This document shows positions 57,009 to 64,000 of a DNA stretch of 64,000 nucleotides, piece after piece. The translations under genes were made by a program, and so were the position numbers. The DNA comes from Roseateles oligotrophus. Lineage in GTDB: Bacteria > Pseudomonadota > Gammaproteobacteria > Burkholderiales > Burkholderiaceae_C. The DNA is taken from NCBI RefSeq assembly GCF_014204525.1, contig NZ_JACHLP010000001.1, positions 977,591 to 1,041,590 on the forward strand, read 5' to 3'. The notes under the pieces are model-generated. The model made no database searches. It was given only the letters and a program-made list of their open reading frames with translations, and was not told the origin of the DNA. Each line of letters begins with the position of its first letter. The first letter of the stretch is position 1.

Positions 57009-57574
57009 ACATTAAGTCTTCTCTGTTGCGACTAGAGTCCGCGTTGTTCGGTGCGGTACCGCTTCGCCCGCTCGTTCTCTTACTCGAGGGGCTGGCGTTT
57101 CGCCTCGCCTGGCTTTGGGGCCGCATGCGCTTTGCCGCCAAGGTCCGCAACAAGGGCCATGGCTGCGTATGCCATTGGTCCAGCGAACTCAAGCATCCCG
57201 AGAACATCACCCTTGGCGAGCGAGTCGTCATCGGCGTCAACGTAACGATGGGCGCGCACAGCCCGATCCATCTCGGCGACCATGTCCGCATCTCCAAGGA
57301 TGCCGTCATCGAAACCGCCGGCCTCGACTTCTCCACCGGCGCGCCGCCGTACCGTCACATCTCGGCGCCAATCACCATCGAAGCTGGTGCTTGGATCGGT
57401 ACACGCTCCATCATCCTTGGCGGCGTCACGATCGGTCGCAACGCGGTCGTGGCTGCCGGATCCGTTGTCACCAAAGATGTGCCGGCCGACTGTGTAGTTG
57501 CCGGCATTCCCGCGCGCCTAGTTCGCTCTCCCACAGCCGCTCACATCGAAGCAATCCATGTCGATCAAGTCTAA
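57005..57574 (+). CDS. Left-handed beta-helix (hexapeptide) acyltransferase
   Basis: 189-residue trimeric LbH acyltransferase of the WcaF/NodL/LacA style: after a hydrophobic N-terminus, hexapeptide turns (ITLGERVVIGVNVTMGAHSPIHLGD, ITIEAGAWIGTRSIILGGVTIGRNAVVAAGSVV) end in the typical VVAGIPARLVR. Probably O-acetylates the polysaccharide. Overlaps wzy by 4 bp and the dioxygenase by 17 bp. Confidence 0.88.
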   Translation: MNIKSSLLRLESALFGAVPLRPLVLLLEGLAFRLAWLWGRMRFAAKVRNKGHGCVCHWSSELKHPENITLGERVVIGVNVTMGAHSPIHLGDHVRISKDAVIETAGLDFSTGAPPYRHISAPITIEAGAWIGTRSIILGGVTIGRNAVVAAGSVVTKDVPADCVVAGIPARLVRSPTAAHIEAIHVDQV

Positions 57575-58487
57575 GCTCAAGCACGCGCTCACGGTCTCAC
57601 GCGATCCACGCTGGTGGCCCTTCTATCTTCAGCGACGCTTCATGCAACCGCAACGGCGGTCATGGCTCGCGCAGCAGATTGCTCGTGTGCGCCCGCCCGC
57701 GGGAGCTTTTCATCGATCCGACCCGCTGCACTTGCGACACACGACTGAGATCGCCGAGCAAGGAATCACCCATCTCCCTCCTCCCCTGAGTCCCAGCCAA
57801 TGCATGGAGCTGATCACGTACTTCTCGGCCAAAGATGTCTACGATCCATATCGCACCGAAATCGCTCCCTTTAAGCCGCAAGGTCAGGGCAGGCATTCGC
57901 ATAGCCATGTCGCCCATCACTATCCCGAAGACATCGTTCAAGCACCCTATCTGCTAGCACTCGCCAACGACCCGGCGATCCTGTCAATTGTCGAGAAGTT
58001 TCTCGGCTGCAAGCCATCACTTGCCTACATGGCTACTTGGTGGAGTTACGCGACGTCTCTGGGCGCGCAGCAAGCAGAATTTTTTCACCGAGATGTAGAT
58101 GACTGGCGTTTCATCAAACTGTTTGTGTACTTGACTGACGTTGATGCCGAAAGCGGGCCGCATGTATATGTAAGCCAATCCTCCCAGGACCCTACACTTA
58201 CGACTATCCGCCGCTTCTCAGATGACGAGATTGCGAAGAACTTCAAGCCCGAACAAATTCGCGTTCTCACAGGCAAGGCCGGAGACGCCTTTCTCGAAGA
58301 TACCTTTGGCATTCACAAAGGCCAGCCTGTGCAACGTGGGCAACGATTACTGTTCCAGGCCGTCTACAGCATGTGCGCTCTCCCTTATGGCCCCACTAAG
58401 CCAGTAGCCTCTCACGCCGAGATCCAGCGGAAACTGCCGCAGCTTGGGTTAGACCCCTGGGTGAACCGCTTCTACCTGGAGGCGTGA
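57558..58487 (+). CDS. Phytanoyl-CoA dioxygenase (PhyH) family protein
   Basis: 309-residue Fe(II)/2-oxoglutarate dioxygenase. The iron triad is visible as His-x-Asp in EFFHRDVDD (about residues 176-184) and the distal His in FGIHKGQPV; the 2-oxoglutarate Arg is in RGQRLLFQ. Members hydroxylate many small molecules. In a glycan locus an acyl or sugar hydroxylation is plausible; no closer prediction is justified. Confidence 0.86.
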   Translation: MSIKSKLKHALTVSRDPRWWPFYLQRRFMQPQRRSWLAQQIARVRPPAGAFHRSDPLHLRHTTEIAEQGITHLPPPLSPSQCMELITYFSAKDVYDPYRTEIAPFKPQGQGRHSHSHVAHHYPEDIVQAPYLLALANDPAILSIVEKFLGCKPSLAYMATWWSYATSLGAQQAEFFHRDVDDWRFIKLFVYLTDVDAESGPHVYVSQSSQDPTLTTIRRFSDDEIAKNFKPEQIRVLTGKAGDAFLEDTFGIHKGQPVQRGQRLLFQAVYSMCALPYGPTKPVASHAEIQRKLPQLGLDPWVNRFYLEA

Positions 58488-59269
58488 TGGCGGGTAGCCT
58501 TAGCAAACTGATCTGCCTAGTTAGCGCAGCGGTCCTGCCTTCGCCGCTCGCCGTCGTGATCCTACGTGTCTGCGGACATCGCATCGGGCCCGAGTGCCGA
58601 ATCGGCTTCTCGCTATTATGGGTTGACCGAATGTTTCTGCAGGGCTGCAACCGCATCGGGCATTTCAACCTGATTGCCTGCAAACGACTGTGCATAGGGA
58701 CCGACGGATATATCGGCCGCGCCAACGCGATCGCGGGACCGCTATCGATTCTGCTGCGTCGCGAAGGTGCGATTGGCAACTCCAATAAGGTCGTCCGTGG
58801 CTCACAGGGTCCGGTCACGATCGGCCCGGCCTCGCTGCGCATCGGACGTCTGGCCAAGATCACGGCCGAGCACCGGATCGACTGCACACGCAGCGTCAGC
58901 ATCGGAGACTACTCGACGCTCGCCGGGGTCGGCATCCAAGTGTGGACCCACGGCTATATTCATGAAACGATCGGACCGGGTCGCTATCGCATCGACGGAC
59001 CAGTCGCGATCGCCAACAACGTCTACATCGGCGCCAGTTGCATCATCAGTATGGGAACTGACATCTGCGCCGGCGTGATTGTTGGCGCTGGCACGACCAT
59101 CGCGCGTTCGATCGACCAGCCCGGTCTCTATGTGTCCTCTGCCATTAGGCAACTGCCGCGACCGGCAGATCCGGCCGAACGCCGCGATCTCGTTGCGGAA
59201 GTCGATCCAGCGCTCAGCGAACGGGTCTATGTGAAGCGGCCGGTAAGCGAAGTACGCGCGACCCAATGA
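58487..59269 (+). CDS. Second left-handed beta-helix acyltransferase
   Basis: About 260 residues with irregular hexapeptide repeats: IGPECRIG, RIGHFNLIACKRLCIGTDGYIG, VTIGPASLRIGRLAKITAE, VYIGASCIISMGTDICAGVIVGAGT. The histidine in WTHGYIHET is the likely catalytic base. The N-terminus is hydrophobic. GTG (58484) and ATG (58487) stand in tandem; GGAGG four bases upstream favours the ATG. A second O-acyltransferase of the locus. Confidence 0.84.
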   Translation: MAGSLSKLICLVSAAVLPSPLAVVILRVCGHRIGPECRIGFSLLWVDRMFLQGCNRIGHFNLIACKRLCIGTDGYIGRANAIAGPLSILLRREGAIGNSNKVVRGSQGPVTIGPASLRIGRLAKITAEHRIDCTRSVSIGDYSTLAGVGIQVWTHGYIHETIGPGRYRIDGPVAIANNVYIGASCIISMGTDICAGVIVGAGTTIARSIDQPGLYVSSAIRQLPRPADPAERRDLVAEVDPALSERVYVKRPVSEVRATQ

Positions 59270-60531
59270 ATCGAATTGTCCGTTTGCTGAGCTATCTAGG
59301 CAGTTTCCTGATCGCCCGCTCGCTTCTGTTCGCCTCGCCGCTGCTGCTTGCGAGCGCACTGCCCGCCGATGCCTACGCGCAGATCGAGTGGGCACTCGCA
59401 ACGGCGACTCTTGGCGCCGCCGTCTGTACCCTCGGCAGCGGGGGGCTTGTGCCGATTGTGATCGTTGGTGGCGAGACCACCGCAACCAGCTTACGCGGGA
59501 TACGCTGGCACCATCTGCTGGTTGCTGGCACGGCACTCGCAACCGCATTGCTGTTGCATCTCACGACGCAAGACTCCCGCCTGTGGCAAGTGTCCCTATT
59601 GATCGGGGTGCTGACGCTGACCACGCTCAAAAGTATTGAACTGCGCTCAAACGAGCATGCGAGCACATCGCTATTCGTCGACGCGCTGCTGCTCGTATCA
59701 ATGGCGGCGCTCGCATTCGTCGGCACCAGATTCTGGCCCGACCTAGGCCCCTGGCTCGCGCCGATAGCCCTGCTAACAGTGTTCGGCATCCTGCTGGTGC
59801 GTGATCTACACGGCGACATTCGCGATGGCAGTTGGCGCACGCCAACTCTGCGCCACGAATGGCGTGGCGCAATGCGCGCAGGCATCCCGCTGATGCTAAC
59901 TGGTGCGCTTGCCATCATGATCACGACCTCGGGCCGCGCGGGTGTCGGCTGGTTGCTCGTGACACAGGCGGCGGCCGACTACTCGGTACTCTCGCGCGGG
60001 GCGGCCCTGCCGATCGTGGCGCACCAAATCCTCGTCGTTGCCGTTTTCCGCAAGCTTTACGCCGCTACGCCTCAAGCACTGGGCCGCCTGCAGACTACTA
60101 TCGTCGCGCTGGTTGCTACGTCATCGCTGCTACTCTGGTGGCTACTGCCGTTCTATGATGATCTGCTCGGGCCCGCATTCGCTCAAGCCGCCACCGCTCA
60201 TGGGGGCAGTCTGCTCATGCTGCTGGCACAGGCCGTTCTGTGGTCGGCGATCGCGCTGAACGACACGCTCAACGCGCGCCATGGCACGGCAGGCGCTGTA
60301 CTGCGCTGGAGCGCACCCTCACTAGCTCTGATCTTCGCAAGCTCCTGGGCAGTGTTCATGGTCGGTCCGGCCTCGCTCGATCGCTTCGTGCTGATCCATT
60401 CGGTGGCCATGCTCGCCTTCTTCGTCTGTCAGACTAGCGCCATGTGGCGACACGGCGTCCGTACGCTACCGATGGCTGCGACCGCCTGTCTGGCGTTCCT
60501 TTCCCTGTTCGCTTTCGCCCAGTTTTCATGA
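59266..60531 (+). CDS. wzx: Wzx-type oligosaccharide flippase
   Basis: 421-residue polytopic membrane protein of the MOP/PST superfamily with about 12 hydrophobic segments and the N-terminal SYLGSFLIARSLLFASPLLLA. It should move lipid-linked repeat units across the inner membrane. Low conservation is normal for Wzx. Overlaps the upstream acyltransferase and downstream glycosyltransferase by 4 bp each. Confidence 0.82.
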   Translation: MNRIVRLLSYLGSFLIARSLLFASPLLLASALPADAYAQIEWALATATLGAAVCTLGSGGLVPIVIVGGETTATSLRGIRWHHLLVAGTALATALLLHLTTQDSRLWQVSLLIGVLTLTTLKSIELRSNEHASTSLFVDALLLVSMAALAFVGTRFWPDLGPWLAPIALLTVFGILLVRDLHGDIRDGSWRTPTLRHEWRGAMRAGIPLMLTGALAIMITTSGRAGVGWLLVTQAAADYSVLSRGAALPIVAHQILVVAVFRKLYAATPQALGRLQTTIVALVATSSLLLWWLLPFYDDLLGPAFAQAATAHGGSLLMLLAQAVLWSAIALNDTLNARHGTAGAVLRWSAPSLALIFASSWAVFMVGPASLDRFVLIHSVAMLAFFVCQTSAMWRHGVRTLPMAATACLAFLSLFAFAQFS

Positions 60532-61658
60532 AAATTCCGGTACGTATCCTGCACCTCGCCAAGTACTACCCGCCCGAGCAAGGCGGCATGGAGAGCGTGA
60601 CGCAAATCCTTGCCGAAGGTGTGCTTGACCAAGATCACGCCGTCGAGGTGTTGTGCTTCACCAAAACAAAGGCGGCTGTCGAATCGATCGCGGGCGTAAA
60701 GATCACGCGAGCGAAAGTTGCACTAGAAAAAGCATCCCAACCACTCGGCTGGGCCTACTTCTGGCAAGGTCTTCGTAAGGCGCGCCAGGCCGACATCGTT
60801 CATCTCCACGCCCCCAATCTGCTCGCCTCCGTGCAGAGCCTGCTATTGCCGACTCGGACTCGACTGCTCGTGCACTGGCATAGTGACATCATCGGAAAAG
60901 GTTTGCTTGGACGAGTGGTGCGCCCGCTGGAGCGCCGGATGTTGGCGCGCGCCAATATAGTTATCGCAACGTCCCCGACCTATGCGGCAAGCTCACCGCT
61001 GCTACGTTCGGTGGCAACGAAGACACAGGTAATACCCATTGGCATTCCCACGCCGCCCTGCAAAAACTCGACCAAAGCAGAACGCGACTTCGACGACTTT
61101 CTGCGCGGCCGCCCCCTCGTTCTGGCACTGGGCCGCTTAGTGCCCTACAAGGGGTTCGCCACTCTGATTGAGGCAGCACGTGAACTGCCAGAGCATTGCG
61201 CAATCATCATTGGAGGAGCAGGTCCGCTAGACACCGAACTGCGCAATCTGATCGCAGCAAACAGACTCGAAAATCGCATTCTGATGGCAGGCCGCCTCAG
61301 CAATGCAGAACTAAATTTGCTGTTTGCCAAGGCGATGTGCTTCTGCCTCCCTTCTGTAGAACGATCAGAGGCATTCGGCGTCGTGTTATTGGAGGCGATG
61401 GCTCGGGGAGTGCCCTGCATTGCTACGACGATCGAAGGATCCGGTACCGCCTGGGTCAACGAGCATCAGACTAGCGGACTCAACGTTCCACCGGCAGAGC
61501 CATCAGCGCTGGCCGAGGCTCTTCGTACGCTACTCGATGACCCCCTCCTGACGCAACGCCTCGGGGAAGGCGCGCGAAAGCGATTCAATTCACTTTTCTC
61601 TGCCGAACGCTTCGTCATAGCAACGCAGAAAAGTTACTCGCAACTACTGCGCGAATAG
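60528..61658 (+). CDS. Glycosyltransferase family 4
   Basis: 376-residue GT4 enzyme: N-terminal RILHLAKYYPPEQGGMESVTQ, VHLHAPN, second domain ALGRLVPYKGFATLIEAA and GGAGPLDTEL, then the retaining EX7E-type region SVERSEAFGVVLLEAMARGVP (Glu at SER and LLE). Adds a sugar to the lipid-linked repeat. Last gene of the locus; an inverted repeat follows three bases after its stop. Confidence 0.92.
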   Translation: MKIPVRILHLAKYYPPEQGGMESVTQILAEGVLDQDHAVEVLCFTKTKAAVESIAGVKITRAKVALEKASQPLGWAYFWQGLRKARQADIVHLHAPNLLASVQSLLLPTRTRLLVHWHSDIIGKGLLGRVVRPLERRMLARANIVIATSPTYAASSPLLRSVATKTQVIPIGIPTPPCKNSTKAERDFDDFLRGRPLVLALGRLVPYKGFATLIEAARELPEHCAIIIGGAGPLDTELRNLIAANRLENRILMAGRLSNAELNLLFAKAMCFCLPSVERSEAFGVVLLEAMARGVPCIATTIEGSGTAWVNEHQTSGLNVPPAEPSALAEALRTLLDDPLLTQRLGEGARKRFNSLFSAERFVIATQKSYSQLLRE

Positions 61659-61661
61659 AAA

Positions 61662-61691
61662 TTTTAGAGATAAGCCTATTTATCTCTAAAA
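61662..61691. terminator. Perfect 12-bp inverted repeat at the end of the polysaccharide locus
   Basis: TTTTAGAGATAA-GCCTAT-TTATCTCTAAAA. The stem is perfect but AT-rich, so it is a weaker match to an intrinsic terminator than usual; the flanking T and A runs would allow activity in both directions. It begins three bases after the glycosyltransferase stop. Confidence 0.55.
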
Positions 61692-61712
61692 CAGGGCTTT
61701 ATTGCGCAAAGT

Positions 61713-61883
61713 CACCGGCAATTCGCAACGCGCGATGAAGCGCGCACCGCAGTCACAGAGTGGATCGAGGTCTTCTACAACCGCCTGCGGCTGCACAGCC
61801 GGCTGGGTTACCTGGCGCGGCGCGCGTCAAGCTATCTGTCGCCTGAACTAAGCAGCTATTTGCTGTTTTCGTTGTCCTCCTGA
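61713..61883 (+). pseudogene. IS3-family transposase (OrfB) C-terminal remnant
   Basis: An open frame without a start translates to the conserved end of IS3-family OrfB: FATRDEARTAVTEWIEVFYN, then RLRLHSRLGYL. The integrase core with its DDE residues is absent. After GYLA the sequence leaves the family consensus before a TGA. A decayed element at the edge of the polysaccharide locus. Confidence 0.82.
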
Positions 61884-62038
61884 GTGCGCTTCAACGATCG
61901 CTTCTCGCTCCGGATTCAGGGTCACGGCGCCGATCGGCGACCAGTTGCGCGTGTCACGTGTGAGCGTCCAGCCAGCCCATCTTGAAAGTCGGCCGGCGGC
62001 ATAGGAGTCTCGTGTCCACCTCAACTCTTGGTGGACAC
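61884..62038. other. Short spacer between IS3 remnant and IS66 genes
   Basis: No gene recognised. It ends with the inverted repeat that precedes tnpA. I could not identify the left terminal repeat of the IS66 element here. Confidence 0.4.
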
Positions 62039-62039
62039 G
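62011..62039. repeat. 10-bp inverted repeat overlapping the tnpA start
   Basis: CGTGTCCACC-TCAACTCTT-GGTGGACACG. The right arm ends on the first base of the proposed tnpA GTG start, so the RNA hairpin would cover the ribosome site. It may limit transposase translation or be part of an element end. Confidence 0.7.
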
Positions 62040-62440
62040 TGAACACTATCCCCGACAACCAAGCCGGCGCACGTCGGCGGCGTCGCAAGCACAGCGATGA
62101 GTTCAAGGCCAACGCTGTGGCCGCCTGCATGCGGCCGGGCATTTCAATGGCGGCCGTGGCGATGGCCCATGGCATCAATGCGAACCTGCTTCGCCGCTGG
62201 GTGCAGGAGGTGGAGATGACGCCGTCAGCGGGCCTTACCAGAACGACACCAGCGCCTGTTGCCAAGGCGCCGACATCGAAGACCTTGTTTGTTCCGCTGA
62301 GCTTGCCGGCTCCCGCCGCGCCGGTCCCGATGACGGACATCCGCATCGAACTGCAGCACGGCGCCACAGCGGTCACCGTGACCTGGCCGGCCAGCGCCGC
62401 CAGCGAATGCGCCGCCTGGATGCGCGAGTTGCTTCGATGA
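62039..62440 (+). CDS. tnpA: IS66-family accessory protein TnpA
   Basis: 133-residue IS66 OrfA: a basic N-terminus, RRRRRKHSDEFKANAVAAC, then a helix-turn-helix MAAVAMAHGINANLLRRWVQE (about 45-65). Start taken as the GTG at 62039; a TTG at 61982 would extend it. Overlaps tnpB (ATGA). Needed with TnpB for IS66 transposition in the family. Confidence 0.86.
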   Translation: MNTIPDNQAGARRRRRKHSDEFKANAVAACMRPGISMAAVAMAHGINANLLRRWVQEVEMTPSAGLTRTTPAPVAKAPTSKTLFVPLSLPAPAAPVPMTDIRIELQHGATAVTVTWPASAASECAAWMRELLR

Positions 62441-62778
62441 TCCGCATTGACGCGATATGGCTGGCCACCGAGCCCATCGACCTGCGCGCCGGTGCGGACC
62501 GGCTGCTGGCACGCGTGGTGCAGGTATTTGGCGTTGCCCAGGCCCACCATGGCTACCTCTTTGCCAACGCTCGGGGTACACGGGTCAAACTGCTGGTGCA
62601 CGACGGCTTCGGCGTGTGGTGTGCCGCCCGGCGTCTGAATGCCGGGCGCTTCGTCTGGGCCTCAGCGGGGGCAGACGCGACGGCGATCTTGGCGCTCACC
62701 GTTGCGCAGTTTGACGCCTTGGTGCTGGGCCTGCCCTGGCAGCGCTTGCCTGAGATGCAATGCATCACACGGGCCTGA
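62437..62778 (+). CDS. tnpB: IS66-family Orf2 protein TnpB
   Basis: 113 residues matching the IS66 Orf2 family: IWLATEPIDLRAGADRLLA, HHGYLFANARGTRVKLLVHDGFGVW and CAARRLNAGRF. Function in transposition is accessory and not well defined. Overlaps tnpA by 4 bp; tnpC follows. Confidence 0.92.
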   Translation: MIRIDAIWLATEPIDLRAGADRLLARVVQVFGVAQAHHGYLFANARGTRVKLLVHDGFGVWCAARRLNAGRFVWASAGADATAILALTVAQFDALVLGLPWQRLPEMQCITRA

Positions 62779-62837
62779 CGCGGCGCGGCTGACAACGGCA
62801 TTTGTGCCGGTGGCGCGCAAGCCCTGCCCCGGGCAAG

Positions 62838-63803
62838 ATGGCGGGCATGTTCGGCACGCACGACCTCCCGCCTCACGACCTGCAAGGTCTGCCCCCGCAA
62901 GCTGCGGCGCTCATCGAGCAGATGCGCCAGCACATTGCGCATCAAGCCGATGAATTGCAACGCAAGGACCGCGAGATCGCGTTGCGCGAGACCAAGATCG
63001 AGAAGATCAGCTTCGAGTTGGCTCGTCTCAAGCGCTGGAAGTTTGGCGCCAAAACTGAGGCCATGAGCGCCGAGCAGCGGCGCTTGTTCGAGGAGACCCT
63101 GGCCGAGGACGAAGCGGGCCTGCAGGCCCAGCTTGACGCGCTGCGCGCACAGGCCCCCGAAGGCCAGGGCATGCCTGCGAAGACACCGCGCCGCCCACGC
63201 CGCCAGGCTCTGCCTGAGCATCTGCGCCGCGTGGAGCACCGCCACGAGCCCGAGAACACCTGCTGCCCGAGCCAGGGTTGTGGTCACCCCATGACGCGCA
63301 TCGGCGAAGACGTGAGCGAGCGGCTGGACATCGTGCCGGCCGAGTTCTTCGTCCATCGTCACATCTACGGCAAGTGGGCTTGCCGCTGCTGCCAGGTGCT
63401 CAAGCAACAAGCCGCAGCCCCCGAGATCATTGACGGTGGCATGGCCGCCAGCGGGCTGCTGGCCCACACCCTCATCAGCCGCTTCGCCGACCACCTGCCG
63501 TACTACCGCCAGGAAGCGATCAACGCGAGAAGCGGCGTGCACACGCCACGCTCCTCGCTGGCGGCCTGGGCCGGTCAGGCCGGTGCGGCCTTGATGCCGC
63601 TGTACGACGTGCACAAACGCTTCGTGCTGAGCAGCCGGGTGCTACACGCTGACGAGACGCCGGTGGCGCTCTTGGACCCCGGCGCGGGCAAGACCCGTAA
63701 GGCCTACGTCTGGGCCTACGCCAGAAGTCACCACGACCCGACCCCTGGCGTGGTCTACGACTTCTGCCCCGGGCGAGGGGCGCAGTACCCATTGGCATTC
63801 CTC
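62838..63803 (+). pseudogene. tnpC: IS66-family transposase TnpC, truncated by an IS256-type element
   Basis: N-terminal 320 or so residues of a usual 510-550: a leucine-zipper-like coiled coil (LIEQMRQHIAHQADELQRKD), KRWKFGAKTE, a cysteine-rich zinc finger (CCPSQGCGH ... CRCC), the DDE region HADETPV, and VVYDFCPGRGAQYPLAFL. At about 63804 the sequence switches to the reverse strand of an IS256-type transposase and the C-terminal catalytic residues are lost, although the frame remains open to 63971. ATG 62838 is preferred; TTG 62802 is in frame. Confidence 0.85.
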
Positions 63804-64000
63804 TTTCGTGAATCGGTCTTCGTAGAGGATTGCGAACTGGTTCATCGCAGATTTCCAGTTATGCCCTGGGCGTCCCCAGTCCTGGGTGATGTTTCTCAAG
63901 GCCAGCCAGATCAGCTTGGTGGCCGCATCGTCGCTGGGGAAGTGTCCGCGCGTCTTGATGATCTTGCGTAGCCGCGCGTTCACGCTCTCGATGGCGTTGG
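63804..64000 (-). pseudogene. IS256-family transposase, C-terminal part (continues outside window)
   Basis: Reverse strand reading from the window edge gives the conserved C-terminus of Mutator/IS256 transposases: NAIESVNARLRKIIKTRG, HFPSDDAATKLIWLALRNIT and MNQFAILYEDRFT. The frame has no stop at the expected place just after DRFT and continues into IS66 sequence (to 63642), so the element's own end is missing or the stop is supplied by the host. The catalytic Asp residues lie outside the window. Confidence 0.82.

Larger units (their letters stand above)
61990..63803 (+). mobile_element. IS66-family insertion sequence, right end lost
   Basis: Defined by the tnpA-tnpB-tnpC set. The left boundary is approximate because no terminal repeat was found; the right boundary is the junction with IS256-type sequence. 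Without full-length tnpC it should not move by itself. Confidence 0.7.

Overview
The window is high-GC bacterial chromosome and looks like a betaproteobacterium of the order Burkholderiales. The strongest sign is the housekeeping order lepA-lepB-DUF4845-rnc-era-recO-pdxJ-acpS-nagZ beside degQ, fabF-acpP-fabG-fabD-fabH-plsX-rpmF-yceD and maf. The Rubrivivax/Roseateles/Paucibacter-like group is my best guess, from gene order and protein style only.

Layout. 1-3.5 kb (minus): the end of a branched-chain amino acid type ABC transporter operon (livH cut by the window edge, livG) behind a long-chain acyl-CoA synthetase, with a divergent Crp/Fnr regulator. 4.5-6.5 kb (minus): a secreted amidohydrolase and a GNAT acetyltransferase. 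6.7-12 kb (plus): the SOS mutagenesis operon imuA-imuB-dnaE2, with a clear LexA box 28 bp before imuA. 12-21.5 kb (minus): the lepA-to-nagZ run, with two non-standard genes (a GNAT and a KilA-N domain gene) wedged between pdxJ and acpS. 22-31.2 kb (minus): degQ, a small membrane protein, then the type II fatty acid synthesis genes, plsX, rpmF and yceD. The rpoE-rseA-rseB genes usually found between fabF and degQ are missing. 31.3-34.2 kb: maf and an RsmI-like methyltransferase (plus) meet a RhlE-type RNA helicase (minus) at a bidirectional terminator.

34.3-61.7 kb is a surface polysaccharide locus of Wzx/Wzy type. It has a WecA/MraY-like initiating transferase, a four-SLBB outer-membrane export protein, a Wzz-like chain-length protein without a kinase, a GA-repeat tract, an EPS-associated MarR-type regulator, and then a tightly overlapping run of about 20 genes. 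These encode a full pseudaminic-acid-type (nonulosonate) pathway: pseB, pseC, pseH-like, pseG, pseI, and an SpsF-type cytidylyltransferase. Extra tailoring enzymes accompany it: an aldo/keto reductase, a GSA-aminomutase-like PLP enzyme, two formyltransferase-type proteins (one fused to a GNAT), a sugar amidotransferase with dedicated HisH/HisF subunits, a membrane di-iron hydroxylase, a PhyH-type dioxygenase, a DUF4910 aminopeptidase-like protein and two hexapeptide acyltransferases. Two glycosyltransferases, Wzy and Wzx complete it. The likely product is an exopolysaccharide, capsule or O-antigen carrying an unusually decorated nonulosonic acid.

61.7-64 kb is an insertion-sequence scrapyard: an IS3-family transposase remnant, an IS66 tnpA-tnpB-tnpC set, and an IS256-family transposase that truncates tnpC and runs off the window.
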